Positions 1 through 6,871 of a stretch of 19,222 bases of DNA are shown one piece after another. The position numbers and the translations under genes were made by a program. Every line of letters starts with the position of its first letter. The stretch's first letter is position 1. Where the stretch lies: positions 1 to 19,222 of the forward strand of contig DASTWW010000169.1 of the NCBI GenBank assembly GCA_035765755.1. The letters run 5' to 3'. This DNA is from DASSKA01 sp035765755 (GTDB lineage: Bacteria > Actinomycetota > Actinomycetes > Propionibacteriales > Nocardioidaceae). The notes beneath the pieces are model-generated. The model did no database searches. It worked only from the letters and a program-made list of their open reading frames with translations, and was not told the DNA's origin.

Positions 1-1286
1 GTGGTGGTCGCCAGGATCGCCCCCGGCTTGCAGATCTCGTCGAGGTTCTCGAACAGCGCGGTCTTGACCTGCAGGTCCTCGGCGATCGCCTCGACCACGA
101 CGTCGACGCCGGACAGGTCGTCGAGACGGGTGGTCCCGGTGACGTGCGCGAGGGCGTCGTCGCGGGCCTGCTCCTCGAGCTTCCCGCGCTGGACCGCCTT
201 CTCCAGCGACCTCTCGACATCGGCGCGGACCTGGTCCACCTTGGTCTGGCTGCGTCCGACGTACGTCACGTCGAACCCGGCCTTGGCGAACACCTCGACG
301 ATGCCGGTGGCCATGGTGCCGGTGCCGACCACCCCGACGGTGCGCACCTCGCGGCGGAGCTGAGGCCGGGCGTCCGCGGGCGGGGTGAGCGCGTCTTCGA
401 CGACGACCGGGCTGTCGGGCGCTTCGTAGGTGTAGAAGCCGCGGCCGGTCTTGCGGCCGAGCATCCCGGCGGTCACCATCTGCTTCAGGATCGGCGCGGG
501 CGCGTGCAGCCGGTTGCGGCCCTGCTTGTACATCGTGTCGAGGATCTCGTACGCCGTGTCCAGGCCGATCAGGTCCAGCAGGGCCAGCGGGCCCATCGGG
601 TAGCGGCAGCCCAGCTTCATGCCGGTGTCGATGTCCTCGCGGGTGGCGTACCTCGACTCGTACATCGTCACCGCGTGGTTGAGGTAGCCGAACAGCAGCG
701 CGTTGGCGATGAATCCCGCCTTGTCCCCGCAGATGACCGGGATCTTGTCCAGCGAGCGGGCCACCTTCGCGACGTCCTCGAGCACGTCGGGCTCGGTGAC
801 CACGGTGCGGATCACCTCGACGAGGTGCTGGATCGGCGCCGGGTTGAAGAAGTGCACGCCGACGACCCGGCCCGGCTGGGAGCTCGCCGTGGAGATCTCG
901 GTGACCGACAGCGAGGAGGTGTTGGTGGCCAGGATCGCGTCCGGGGCGATGATCTGGTCCAGCTGCCGGAAGACCTCCTGCTTCTTCGGCAGCTGCTCGA
1001 CGATCGCCTCGACGACGAGCTGGCAGTCCTTGACGTCGGCGAGGTTGGTGCTGAACGTGATGTTCCCGATCAGCTTCTCCTGCTCCTGCTCGCTGAGCTT
1101 GCCGCGCTTGACCGCCCGGTCGGTGGAGTGCTGAAGGTGGGCCCGGCCCCGCTCGAGGGACTCCTCGTTGTGCTCCACGCCGACGACCCGGTAGCCGTTG
1201 CGGGCGAACACCTCGGCGATGCCTGCCCCCATCGTGCCCAGGCCGACGACCCCGATCGTGGAGAACTCGCGTGCGCTGCTCGTCAT
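1..1286 (-). CDS. 3-hydroxyacyl-CoA dehydrogenase with tandem NAD-binding domains (partial, 3' end outside window)
   Basis: This enzyme should oxidise (S)-3-hydroxyacyl-CoA, probably 3-hydroxybutyryl-CoA, to the 3-oxo form with NAD(P) in the cytoplasm. The 428 visible residues start at ATG 1286 and stay open to the left edge. Residues 10-30 form a Rossmann fold with the GLGTMGAG loop. H145 in the HFFNP motif and E157 in LVEVI have the spacing of the family's catalytic His-Glu pair, and N195 in GFIANAL matches the conserved Asn. The first unit looks complete by about residue 290. A second Rossmann domain begins near residue 315 (GTGTMATG) and runs off the window, so this is a double-headed form, as I recall from actinomycetes. 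Whether the second unit has its own catalytic His cannot be seen. No clear ribosome binding site is present; CATGAT seven bases before ATG could be a -10 of a leaderless mRNA. It is divergent from nucS. Confidence 0.9.
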   Translation of the reverse strand, partial: MTSSAREFSTIGVVGLGTMGAGIAEVFARNGYRVVGVEHNEESLERGRAHLQHSTDRAVKRGKLSEQEQEKLIGNITFSTNLADVKDCQLVVEAIVEQLPKKQEVFRQLDQIIAPDAILATNTSSLSVTEISTASSQPGRVVGVHFFNPAPIQHLVEVIRTVVTEPDVLEDVAKVARSLDKIPVICGDKAGFIANALLFGYLNHAVTMYESRYATREDIDTGMKLGCRYPMGPLALLDLIGLDTAYEILDTMYKQGRNRLHAPAPILKQMVTAGMLGRKTGRGFYTYEAPDSPVVVEDALTPPADARPQLRREVRTVGVVGTGTMATGIVEVFAKAGFDVTYVGRSQTKVDQVRADVERSLEKAVQRGKLEEQARDDALAHVTGTTRLDDLSGVDVVVEAIAEDLQVKTALFENLDEICKPGAILATT

Positions 1287-1348
1287 GGCTCGCATCATGC
1301 CACGCGGCACGCCGCCCCCGCCGTGAGGTGGTTCACCCCCTCGCGGGG

Positions 1349-1354
1349 TAGGGT
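1349..1354 (+). promoter_or_regulatory. -10 element of a leaderless promoter for nucS
   Basis: TAGGGT lies exactly six bases before the GTG start of nucS and no purine-rich ribosome binding site is present. This TANNNT-N6-start arrangement is typical of actinobacterial genes whose transcript begins at the start codon. No convincing -35 box is seen. Confidence 0.5.
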
Positions 1355-1360
1355 CCCGCC

Positions 1361-2035
1361 GTGCGCATCGTGATCGCCAAGTGCCAGGTCGACTACGCGG
1401 GCCGGCTGACCGCGCACCTGCCGATGGCCACCCGGCTGATCCTGGTCAAGAACGACGGGTCGGTGCTGATCCACTCCGACGGCGGCTCCTACAAGCCGCT
1501 GAACTGGATGTCTCCGCCGTGCAAGGTGGTGGAGGTCAGCGGCGAGGACGGTACGGCGGAGTGGACCGTCACCGGCAGGGAGCAGGACACGCTGCGCATC
1601 CTCATCGACGAGGTGCTGCACGAGTCGGTGCACGACCTCGGCATCGACCCGGGGCTGCAGAAGGACGGCGTCGAGAAGCACCTGCAGGAGCTGCTCGCCG
1701 AGCATCCGGCGCACCTGGCCGACGGCCTGACGCTGGTACGACGGGAGTTCCCGACCGCCATCGGACCGGTGGACCTGATGTGCCGCGACGTCGAGGGGCG
1801 GTCCGTCGCGGTGGAGGTGAAGCGGCGCGGCGAGATCGACGGGGTCGAGCAGCTGACCCGCTACCTGGAGCTGCTGAACCGCGACCCCGCATTGCGCCCG
1901 GTCCGCGGCATCTTCGCCGCCCAGGAGATCAGGCCGCAGGCTCGCGTCCTGGCCACCGACCGGGGCATTGCCTGCGCGGTCGTGGACTACGACGCTCTCC
2001 GCGGACTCGACGACCCGTCCCAGCGCCTCTTCTGA
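1361..2035 (+). CDS. nucS: Mismatch-specific endonuclease NucS/EndoMS
   Basis: NucS cuts both strands at mismatched base pairs and provides the non-canonical mismatch repair of actinomycetes, which generally lack MutS/MutL. The 224-residue protein has the usual family length: an N-terminal beta-rich dimerisation/DNA-binding domain (about 1-110) and a C-terminal RecB-like PD-(D/E)XK nuclease domain. Catalytic residues visible are D138 (GPVDLM) and E152 and K154 (AVEVKRR). The extreme C-terminus ends in QRLF, resembling the short motif by which NucS binds the DNA polymerase sliding clamp; that role is inferred here. The GTG start gives the conserved N-terminus beginning RIVIAKC and sits six bases after a TANNNT box. 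It is divergent from the dehydrogenase gene and followed within 5 bases by the 45-bp repeat array. Confidence 0.95.
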   Translation: MRIVIAKCQVDYAGRLTAHLPMATRLILVKNDGSVLIHSDGGSYKPLNWMSPPCKVVEVSGEDGTAEWTVTGREQDTLRILIDEVLHESVHDLGIDPGLQKDGVEKHLQELLAEHPAHLADGLTLVRREFPTAIGPVDLMCRDVEGRSVAVEVKRRGEIDGVEQLTRYLELLNRDPALRPVRGIFAAQEIRPQARVLATDRGIACAVVDYDALRGLDDPSQRLF

Positions 2036-2040
2036 CGAAC

Positions 2041-2185
2041 CGATATTGGTGCGTCCACCGCGACGCATGGGTCGCGCTAGCGACACGACATCGGTACGCC
2101 TACCGCGACGCATAGGTCGCGATATCGACACGACATCGGTACGCCTACCGCGACGCATACGTCGCGATATCGACACGATGTCGGT
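2041..2185. repeat. Tandem 45-bp repeats (3 full units plus 10 bp) with nested inverted repeats
   Basis: Units lie at 2041-2085, 2086-2130 and 2131-2175, with a 10-bp start of a fourth at 2176-2185. Units 2 and 3 differ at one base; unit 1 differs from unit 2 at eight. Each unit contains three inverted repeats: a 4-5 bp stem at unit positions 7-20 (CGGTA/TACCG), a 6-bp stem CGCGAC/GTCGCG around a six-base loop at 19-36, and an 8-bp palindrome at 35-42 (CGATATCG, or CGCTAGCG in unit 1). The array fills the gap between convergent nucS and the D-amino-acid oxidase gene and touches the latter's stop codon. It may act as a bidirectional terminator or protein-binding array. Forty-five bases is a multiple of three, so several frames stay open through it, but I do not regard it as coding. 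Confidence 0.9.
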
Positions 2186-3096
2186 TAGACCAGGGCGGCG
2201 ACGTCGGCGGCGCAGCCCCAGGAGAGCGTGACTCCGGCACCCCCGTGCCCGTAGCAGTGCACCACCCGGGTGGAGCCGACCCGCTGCTCCTCCAGCCGCA
2301 CCGCCGGCCTGCCCGGCCGCAGCCCGACCTTCTGGCGCAGCACCCGCGCGCCGGCCAGTGCCGGCACCAGCGCGGTGGCCCGTTCCAGGATTCGTGCGGC
2401 GACTGCAGGGTCGGGCGACAGGTTCCAGACCCCCTCCTCCTCGGTCCCGCCGACCACGACCTCCTGCGCGCGCGGCACCACGTAGGTCAGCCCCGACCCG
2501 TCCAGCCACCACCGGTCCAGGCCGACCTGCTCGACGTACAGCACCTGCCCCCGCACCGGCGTCACGCTGCGGTCCTCGGCGAGCAGCCGGGCTCCCATCC
2601 CGCTGGCGTTCACGACCACGTCGGCGCCGTCGGGCAGCTGGGCCATCGCCAGCCGGGTGATCGTGCCGCCCCGTTCGCGGACCCGCTCGGCCAGCCAGCG
2701 CAGGTACACCGGCATGTCGACGACCGGCGCGGTGAACGCCCACCCGTCGACGTACGGCTCGGGCGGCGCGTCCACCCGGGTCAGCCCCGGCACCGCGCCC
2801 GCCCACCACGGATCGGCGGCCTTCGCGCGCAGCAGCTCGCTGCCGACCATCATCCGCACCCCGCTGCCGGCGACCCCCGCGAGCGTTGCCAGCTCCCGGT
2901 AGCCGACCTGCGACCAGGCCGCGACCTTGTCCTGCGGGTAGGCCCGGAACGGGTACCAGAGCGCGGCGGCGACCACCGAGGTGGTCTCCAGCGGCAGCTC
3001 CCTGGCCAGTACGTCGACGCGGTGCCCGCGCTCGAGCAGGCGTACGGCGCACGACAGCCCGATCACCCCGGCGCCCACCACGATCACCCTGGCCAT
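2185..3096 (-). CDS. D-amino-acid oxidase (FAD-dependent)
   Basis: It oxidatively deaminates D-amino acids to 2-oxo acids, releasing ammonia and hydrogen peroxide. The 303-residue protein opens with the FAD-binding motif VGAGVIGLS (7-15). R260 in VGLRPGRP matches the family's substrate-carboxylate-binding arginine, and the C-terminal signature HCYGHGGAGVTLSWG (280-294) is clear. The length is slightly below that of eukaryotic DAO, as usual for actinobacterial forms. D-aspartate oxidase or another DAO-family specificity cannot be excluded from sequence alone. The ATG start directly precedes the Rossmann motif; a CAGACT hexamer seven bases upstream might be a -10. The TAA stop overlaps the last base of the repeat array. 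The lipoprotein gene lies 34 bases upstream in the same direction. Confidence 0.9.
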   Translation of the reverse strand: MARVIVVGAGVIGLSCAVRLLERGHRVDVLARELPLETTSVVAAALWYPFRAYPQDKVAAWSQVGYRELATLAGVAGSGVRMMVGSELLRAKAADPWWAGAVPGLTRVDAPPEPYVDGWAFTAPVVDMPVYLRWLAERVRERGGTITRLAMAQLPDGADVVVNASGMGARLLAEDRSVTPVRGQVLYVEQVGLDRWWLDGSGLTYVVPRAQEVVVGGTEEEGVWNLSPDPAVAARILERATALVPALAGARVLRQKVGLRPGRPAVRLEEQRVGSTRVVHCYGHGGAGVTLSWGCAADVAALV

Positions 3097-3130
3097 GGCA
3101 CGAGTCTGCCCGATGCGACTCGGAGGTCGG

Positions 3131-3724
3131 TCAGTATCCGGTGATCTCCACCGCCCCGGACCGGGTGGTGACGGTGGCCACCACGAACCTATGCTCGCCG
3201 TTCTTGCTCACCGCGCACACCACGTGGCTGCCGACCACCGACGGGTAGGCGGGCGCCTGCCCGCAGTCCACCGCGCGGAACCCGTCGACGCGCAGCTGCC
3301 GCTCGAGCTTGGAGGTGGCGATCAGCCCGTGGCCGAGCCGTGCCTTGAAGCTGACCGCTCCCCCAGTCAGCCGGTGCAGCTTGACGTGGATCGCGGCGCT
3401 CACCCCGTCGACGTACCCCCGGCAGGTCAGCTGCCGCGGCGCCTGCCCGCGCCAGTGCGGGCAGGCGACGTACTGCAGGTCGAGCTGCTCGCGGGCCACC
3501 TGCTGCCCCAGCCGCGCGGCGACCGCCTGCTCCAGGTCGTCCATGGGCGCGGACGGCGGCGTCGCGGGCGGCGGCAGCTGCCCGCCCGGTGTCGGGGACG
3601 GTCGAGGCGACGAGCCTGATGCGGGAGCGGAGGGGTAGTCGACCACCCGGTGGCTGCCCGTGCCCGAGCAACCGGACACGACCATCAACGCGACCAGAGC
3701 TGCCGGGACAACGCGGGCACTCAC
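3131..3724 (-). CDS. Secreted lipoprotein with two DUF4333-like modules
   Basis: This is a probable surface lipoprotein of unknown function. Residues 1-18 form a signal peptide and VSGC (16-19) is a lipobox with C19 as the lipidated residue. A Pro/Ser-rich linker spans about 30-62. Two similar modules follow: residues 62-128 with the Cys pair C88/C101, and 129-197 with C154/C170. Both show a helix, a Cys-containing turn carrying GQAP, a second Cys and beta strands ending in a hydrophobic motif, which resembles the DUF4333 fold found in actinobacterial lipoproteins. The GTG start has GGGGAG about nine bases upstream. The module duplication also appears in the DNA as a repeated 13-mer at 3252-3264 and 3438-3450. 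Confidence 0.75.
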   Translation of the reverse strand: MSARVVPAALVALMVVSGCSGTGSHRVVDYPSAPASGSSPRPSPTPGGQLPPPATPPSAPMDDLEQAVAARLGQQVAREQLDLQYVACPHWRGQAPRQLTCRGYVDGVSAAIHVKLHRLTGGAVSFKARLGHGLIATSKLERQLRVDGFRAVDCGQAPAYPSVVGSHVVCAVSKNGEHRFVVATVTTRSGAVEITGY

Positions 3725-3804
3725 CGTTCCAGACTCCCCGATTGCTCACGACGTCGCGGCGCGGACGTAGGTCGTCCCTCAGGTTATCCGCCTTGCCCAA
3801 GTTT

Positions 3805-4467
3805 TCAGGCCGCAACCGCGTCCCCGACCACCACGGGCGCCGCGTCCGCCCGGTGCACCGCGCGAGCGACCGGCACGAAGGCCACGACCCAGGAGAGCAG
3901 GCCGACCAGCCCGGCCGTGAGGCCGCCCGTGGTACCGGCCACGATCTCGACGACGCAGGCGACCACTGCCCAGGTCGGCACGACACCGGCCCGGCGCAGA
4001 CCGACCATCAGCAGCAGCTGGCCCACGACCAGCCCGGCCACGAACAGCACGATCAACCCGACCAACGACGGGTACCGCTCGGAGGCGGCGTCGAGCGCCC
4101 GGACCGCGGAGGAGGGAACGCCGGCCCGGTCGTAGAGGCCGAACAGGCCGAAGAAGCCGACCATGTGACCCATCGCGGCGATCAGTCCGGCTCCGAACAG
4201 GTAGCCGCCCACGGTGGTGATCACGCGTCCACGTCTGCGCACCATGCCAACGGCGGCGACGACCCCCGGCAGGAACAGGAGCGGGCTGACCAGGCTCAGC
4301 GTCCCCGCTAGCAGCCACAGCGACGAGTGCTGGTGCACGGCGGCGGCGGTCTGCGTTGGACCGGCGGCCCCACCGGGCTCCACGAGACGGCGGAGCAGGT
4401 CGGAGACGGCGAACGTGAGTGGTCCGAGGACCAGGCCGACGACGGCGACGCGGCGGTGCAGGTTCAT
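3805..4467 (-). CDS. Six-helix membrane protein of unknown function (DUF4386-like?)
   Basis: The product has 220 residues and about six hydrophobic helices (roughly 8-22, 49-75, 83-110, 135-157, 163-181, 183-202), with short polar loops and no enzymatic motif that I recognise. The size and helix pattern resemble DUF4386-type integral membrane proteins, but I cannot confirm this. ATG 4467 was chosen because GAAGGGAAAG lies just upstream and the reading frame before it loses hydrophobic and coding character. The gene is divergent from the histidine kinase gene, sharing a 213-base intergenic region with two inverted repeats. It is therefore a candidate target of that two-component system, by position only. 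Confidence 0.7.
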   Translation of the reverse strand: MNLHRRVAVVGLVLGPLTFAVSDLLRRLVEPGGAAGPTQTAAAVHQHSSLWLLAGTLSLVSPLLFLPGVVAAVGMVRRRGRVITTVGGYLFGAGLIAAMGHMVGFFGLFGLYDRAGVPSSAVRALDAASERYPSLVGLIVLFVAGLVVGQLLLMVGLRRAGVVPTWAVVACVVEIVAGTTGGLTAGLVGLLSWVVAFVPVARAVHRADAAPVVVGDAVAA

Positions 4468-4590
4468 GCTTGCTTTCCCTTCGTGCGTTCCGGCGCCCGG
4501 CCGCTCGCCGGACGCATCGGGGTTCAGCGTGCGGCCGGTGGGGCCCGTGGCACATCGGCCCTGACGCGGACGAGGGGTCCCGCCGGGGAT

Positions 4591-4624
4591 GAACCTGACC
4601 GCAGAGGTTCCACCGCACGGTGGA
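4591..4624. promoter_or_regulatory. Two adjoining inverted repeats between divergent membrane protein and kinase genes
   Basis: GAACCT-N8-AGGTTC occupies 4591-4610 and TCCACCG-CA-CGGTGGA occupies 4609-4624. Both are perfect. They lie 57-90 bases before the proposed kinase transcription start, a typical place for an activator or autoregulatory site. Regulator binding is inferred. Confidence 0.4.
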
Positions 4625-4668
4625 CTCCGTTCACCCTGGAAGCGGACCCGGTGGGCCGGCTGGGCCCC

Positions 4669-4674
4669 TACGAT
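4669..4674 (+). promoter_or_regulatory. -10 element of a leaderless promoter for the histidine kinase
   Basis: TACGAT sits exactly six bases before GTG 4681, matching the arrangement at nucS and the adenosyltransferase. This decided the kinase start. No good -35 box is seen. Confidence 0.4.
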
Positions 4675-4680
4675 CAGTCG

Positions 4681-5850
4681 GTGGCCCTGTCCTGGCCCGC
4701 GGTGCGCGGGCACCCGGTGCGTCGATCGGTCGGCGGCTTCCCCGTCCGCGACCTGGCGCTGGGCGGACTCGTGCTGCTGATCGCGGTGGCCAGCATCCTG
4801 GCCGGGAAGCCCGACGAGGGACCCCTCGCCGTCACGCTGCCGCTCGGGGTGCTGCTCGCAATCGCGGTCGCCGGGCGCACCCGCGTCCCGGTGCTCGCCG
4901 CAGGGGTCTCCACCGCGGCCGGCCTGCTGCAGACCCTGCTCGCGTCGTCCCCCGGCTCGCTGTGGGCGCTGGCCGTCTACCTGGTGCTCACCTACTCGGT
5001 GGCCGCGGAGCGCGACGAGGGTCTCGCCGCGGTGGGCGGAGCGGTGATCGTCGGTGGCCAGGTGCTGCAGGAGCGGTTCGACCGCGGCACCGACTACGTG
5101 TTCATCGTGCTCGTGTTCGGCGGCGCCTGGCTGCTCGGCCGCGGGATCCGCCAGTGGCGTGAGCGGGCGACGTACGCCGAGACCCACCAGCAGGACCTGG
5201 CCCGGCTGGCCGTGGCGGAGGAGCGCGTGCGCATCGCCCGCGAGCTGCACGACGTGGTCGCACACGCGGTGTCGGTGATCGCGGTCCAGGCCGATGCGGC
5301 CGAGGCGGCCCTGGGGCACGACCCGTCCCTGGCCGGCGAGCCGCTGCGCGCGATCCGGACGAGCGCCCGCGAAGCGCTGACGGACATGCGTCAGATGCTG
5401 TCCGTGCTGCGCCCCGCCGACGAGCCGGAGGCCGGCCGCGGTCCGGCTCGGGGCCTGGCAGACATCGACCAGCTGGTCGCCGGGATGCGTGCAGCGGGAC
5501 TTCCTCTCGAGGTGGTCATCGACACCGAGGCGCTGGACCTGGCACCGGCGGTCGACCTCGCGGTGTATCGGATCGCCCAGGAGGCGCTGACCAACGTGAT
5601 GAAGCACGCCGGCCGCGTGCCCACCAGCCTGCGGGTCTCCGCGACGGCGGGCCGGGTCGAGGTCCGGGTGAGCAACGAGGCGGGCCGGCCGGGCCGCCAG
5701 CCGGGAGGTGGCCACGGGTTGGTCGGCATCCGGGAGCGCGTTGCCTCGGTGCACGGCAGCCTGGTCGCCGGACCGGACCGAAGCGGCAGCTTCGTGGTCG
5801 CGGCGACCCTGCCGCTGGACGGGATGACCCCGGTGGTGGCTGCCCCTTGA
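4681..5850 (+). CDS. Sensor histidine kinase (NarL/DesK-type, HisKA_3)
   Basis: This membrane sensor kinase should phosphorylate the response regulator encoded immediately downstream. With start GTG 4681 it has 389 residues: about six hydrophobic segments (26-41, 48-65, 69-87, 93-108, 114-128, 138-155), a HisKA_3 dimerisation domain with H190 in RELHDVVAHAVS, and a HATPase_c domain with an N box (EALTNVMKHA, 301-310) and G box (GGGHGLVGI, 342-350). There is no large extracellular domain, so the stimulus is probably sensed in or at the membrane. GTG 4651, ten codons upstream with GGAAG before it, is an alternative start. The frame is open further upstream, but that stretch lies antisense to the divergent membrane protein gene. 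The TGA stop overlaps the next gene's TTG start. Confidence 0.9.
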   Translation: MALSWPAVRGHPVRRSVGGFPVRDLALGGLVLLIAVASILAGKPDEGPLAVTLPLGVLLAIAVAGRTRVPVLAAGVSTAAGLLQTLLASSPGSLWALAVYLVLTYSVAAERDEGLAAVGGAVIVGGQVLQERFDRGTDYVFIVLVFGGAWLLGRGIRQWRERATYAETHQQDLARLAVAEERVRIARELHDVVAHAVSVIAVQADAAEAALGHDPSLAGEPLRAIRTSAREALTDMRQMLSVLRPADEPEAGRGPARGLADIDQLVAGMRAAGLPLEVVIDTEALDLAPAVDLAVYRIAQEALTNVMKHAGRVPTSLRVSATAGRVEVRVSNEAGRPGRQPGGGHGLVGIRERVASVHGSLVAGPDRSGSFVVAATLPLDGMTPVVAAP

Positions 5851-6512
5851 CCCGGGTCCTGCTGTGCGACGACCAGGAGCTGGTGCGCACCGGCTTCCGG
5901 CTGATCCTCGACCTCGAGCCCGACATCGAGGTGGTCGGCGAGGCCGCCGACGGCAAGCAGTGCCTGCGCATGGTGGCGCAGGAGCGGCCCGATGTGGTGC
6001 TCATGGACGTCCGGATGCCGGAGATGGACGGCATCGAGGCCGCCCGAAGGCTCTGCGATGCCTCGTCCGCGACGAAGGTGCTGATGCTCACCACCTTCGA
6101 CCTCGACGAGTACGTGTACGACGCGATGCGAGCCGGCGCCAGCGGCTTCCTGCTCAAGGACGTCCCGCGGGAACAGCTGGTGAACGCCGTGCGCGTCATC
6201 GCCCGGGGCGAGTCCCTGCTCGCGCCGACCGTGACCCGGCGGCTGGTCGAGCGGTTCGTGGCCCTGCCACCCCCGGGCTCGGGCGTGCCCCCGACGCTGG
6301 CGTCGTTGAGCGACCGGGAGTGCGAGGTGCTCCGGTTGATCGCTCGGGGGATGTCCAATGCCGAGATCGCCAAGGCGCTGACCCTGGGCGAGGCGACGGT
6401 CAAGACCCATGTCGGGCGGCTGCTCGCCAAGCTGGGACTTCGGGACCGGGTGCAGGCGGTGGTGCTGGCCTACGAGTCGGGCTTCGTGCAACCCGGTGTG
6501 GACCCCGGCTAG
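5847..6512 (+). CDS. LuxR/NarL-family response regulator
   Basis: It is the DNA-binding partner of the preceding kinase. The 221-residue protein has a receiver domain (1-120) with acidic pocket residues D8/D9, phosphoacceptor D54 in VLMDVRMPEMDG, T82/T83 and K104, then a LuxR-type helix-turn-helix (about 155-215; LSDRECEVLRLIARG and the recognition region EATVKTHVGRLLAKLG). The start is a rare TTG in the overlap TTGA with the kinase stop, implying translational coupling and equimolar production. The TAG stop shares a CTAG tetranucleotide with the stop of the convergent gene. Confidence 0.93.
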   Translation: MTRVLLCDDQELVRTGFRLILDLEPDIEVVGEAADGKQCLRMVAQERPDVVLMDVRMPEMDGIEAARRLCDASSATKVLMLTTFDLDEYVYDAMRAGASGFLLKDVPREQLVNAVRVIARGESLLAPTVTRRLVERFVALPPPGSGVPPTLASLSDRECEVLRLIARGMSNAEIAKALTLGEATVKTHVGRLLAKLGLRDRVQAVVLAYESGFVQPGVDPG

Positions 6513-6859
6513 CCCAGGGGTTCGAGCCGGGTGCCGTCCGCGTCGACCTTCATCCTGAACGGCTCGGGAGCATCGGCAAGCACCACGACCACCGTCTCCC
6601 CGCGGTGCTGGTCGGCCAGCTCCCCGAGGACCCGCATCGTGCCTGGCTCCTGGTTGCGCACGCCATCGGTCGTGACCGGCTTCGCCAGCGAGCCCGCGCG
6701 GACGTGCAAGGCCGCGGCGAGGTCCGCGGTCGGCTTCGAAGCCTCGGCGTGCTGTCCGTCGTACACCAGGGCCACCCGTTCGGCGGCCAGCTTGGCCACC
6801 GCCGCCTCGTCGTCTGAGGAGAGAAACAGCAGCGTGGCGGCGCAGTGCAGGTCGGACAT
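6509..6859 (-). CDS. Small protein resembling a degenerate histidine phosphatase
   Basis: Function unknown. The 116 residues resemble a shortened histidine-phosphatase (phosphoglycerate mutase-like) core. The stretch from RVALVYDGQHAEAS to ADLAAALHV (28-52) mirrors the family segment in which a product-side arginine precedes 'ETA..LA..LG', and GETVVVVLADAPEP (87-100) aligns with the usual 'GETVLVVSHG'. The catalytic RHG near the N-terminus is replaced by FLSSDDEA and the second catalytic His is missing, so an enzyme is unlikely; a binding or regulatory role is possible. The assignment is by eye and tentative. ATG 6859 is preceded by GAAAG and by TAGATT six bases upstream. Its stop falls in the CTAG shared with the response regulator, and meaA ends 9 bases upstream. 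Confidence 0.7.
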   Translation of the reverse strand: MSDLHCAATLLFLSSDDEAAVAKLAAERVALVYDGQHAEASKPTADLAAALHVRAGSLAKPVTTDGVRNQEPGTMRVLGELADQHRGETVVVVLADAPEPFRMKVDADGTRLEPLG

Positions 6860-6865
6860 GCTTTC

Positions 6866-6871
6866 AATCTA
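6866..6871 (-). promoter_or_regulatory. -10-like TAGATT six bases before the small phosphatase-like gene
   Basis: Read on the minus strand, TAGATT is followed by six bases and the ATG at 6859. Its first three bases are also the TAG stop codon of meaA. It could give the small gene its own leaderless transcript in addition to read-through from meaA. Confidence 0.3.

Noticed and set aside
2041..2185. CRISPR array
   Set aside because: The units are contiguous 45-bp copies with no unique spacers, and no cas genes are nearby.
1968..2231. Small repeat-encoded protein with a 15-residue repeat
   Set aside because: The frame is open only because the unit is 45 bp. It begins inside nucS and has no ribosome binding site or promoter. 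The base changes preserve stems rather than codons.
1295..3052. Long minus-strand open frame of 585 codons running through the repeats and the oxidase gene
   Set aside because: It lies antisense to nucS and in another frame of the D-amino-acid oxidase gene. Its Arg/Ala/Gly-rich composition is typical of shadow frames in GC-rich DNA.
4327..4680. N-terminal extension of the histidine kinase back to 4327
   Set aside because: This part is antisense to the membrane protein gene and its promoter region and looks neither hydrophobic nor domain-like. GTG 4681 (or 4651) gives a normal kinase.
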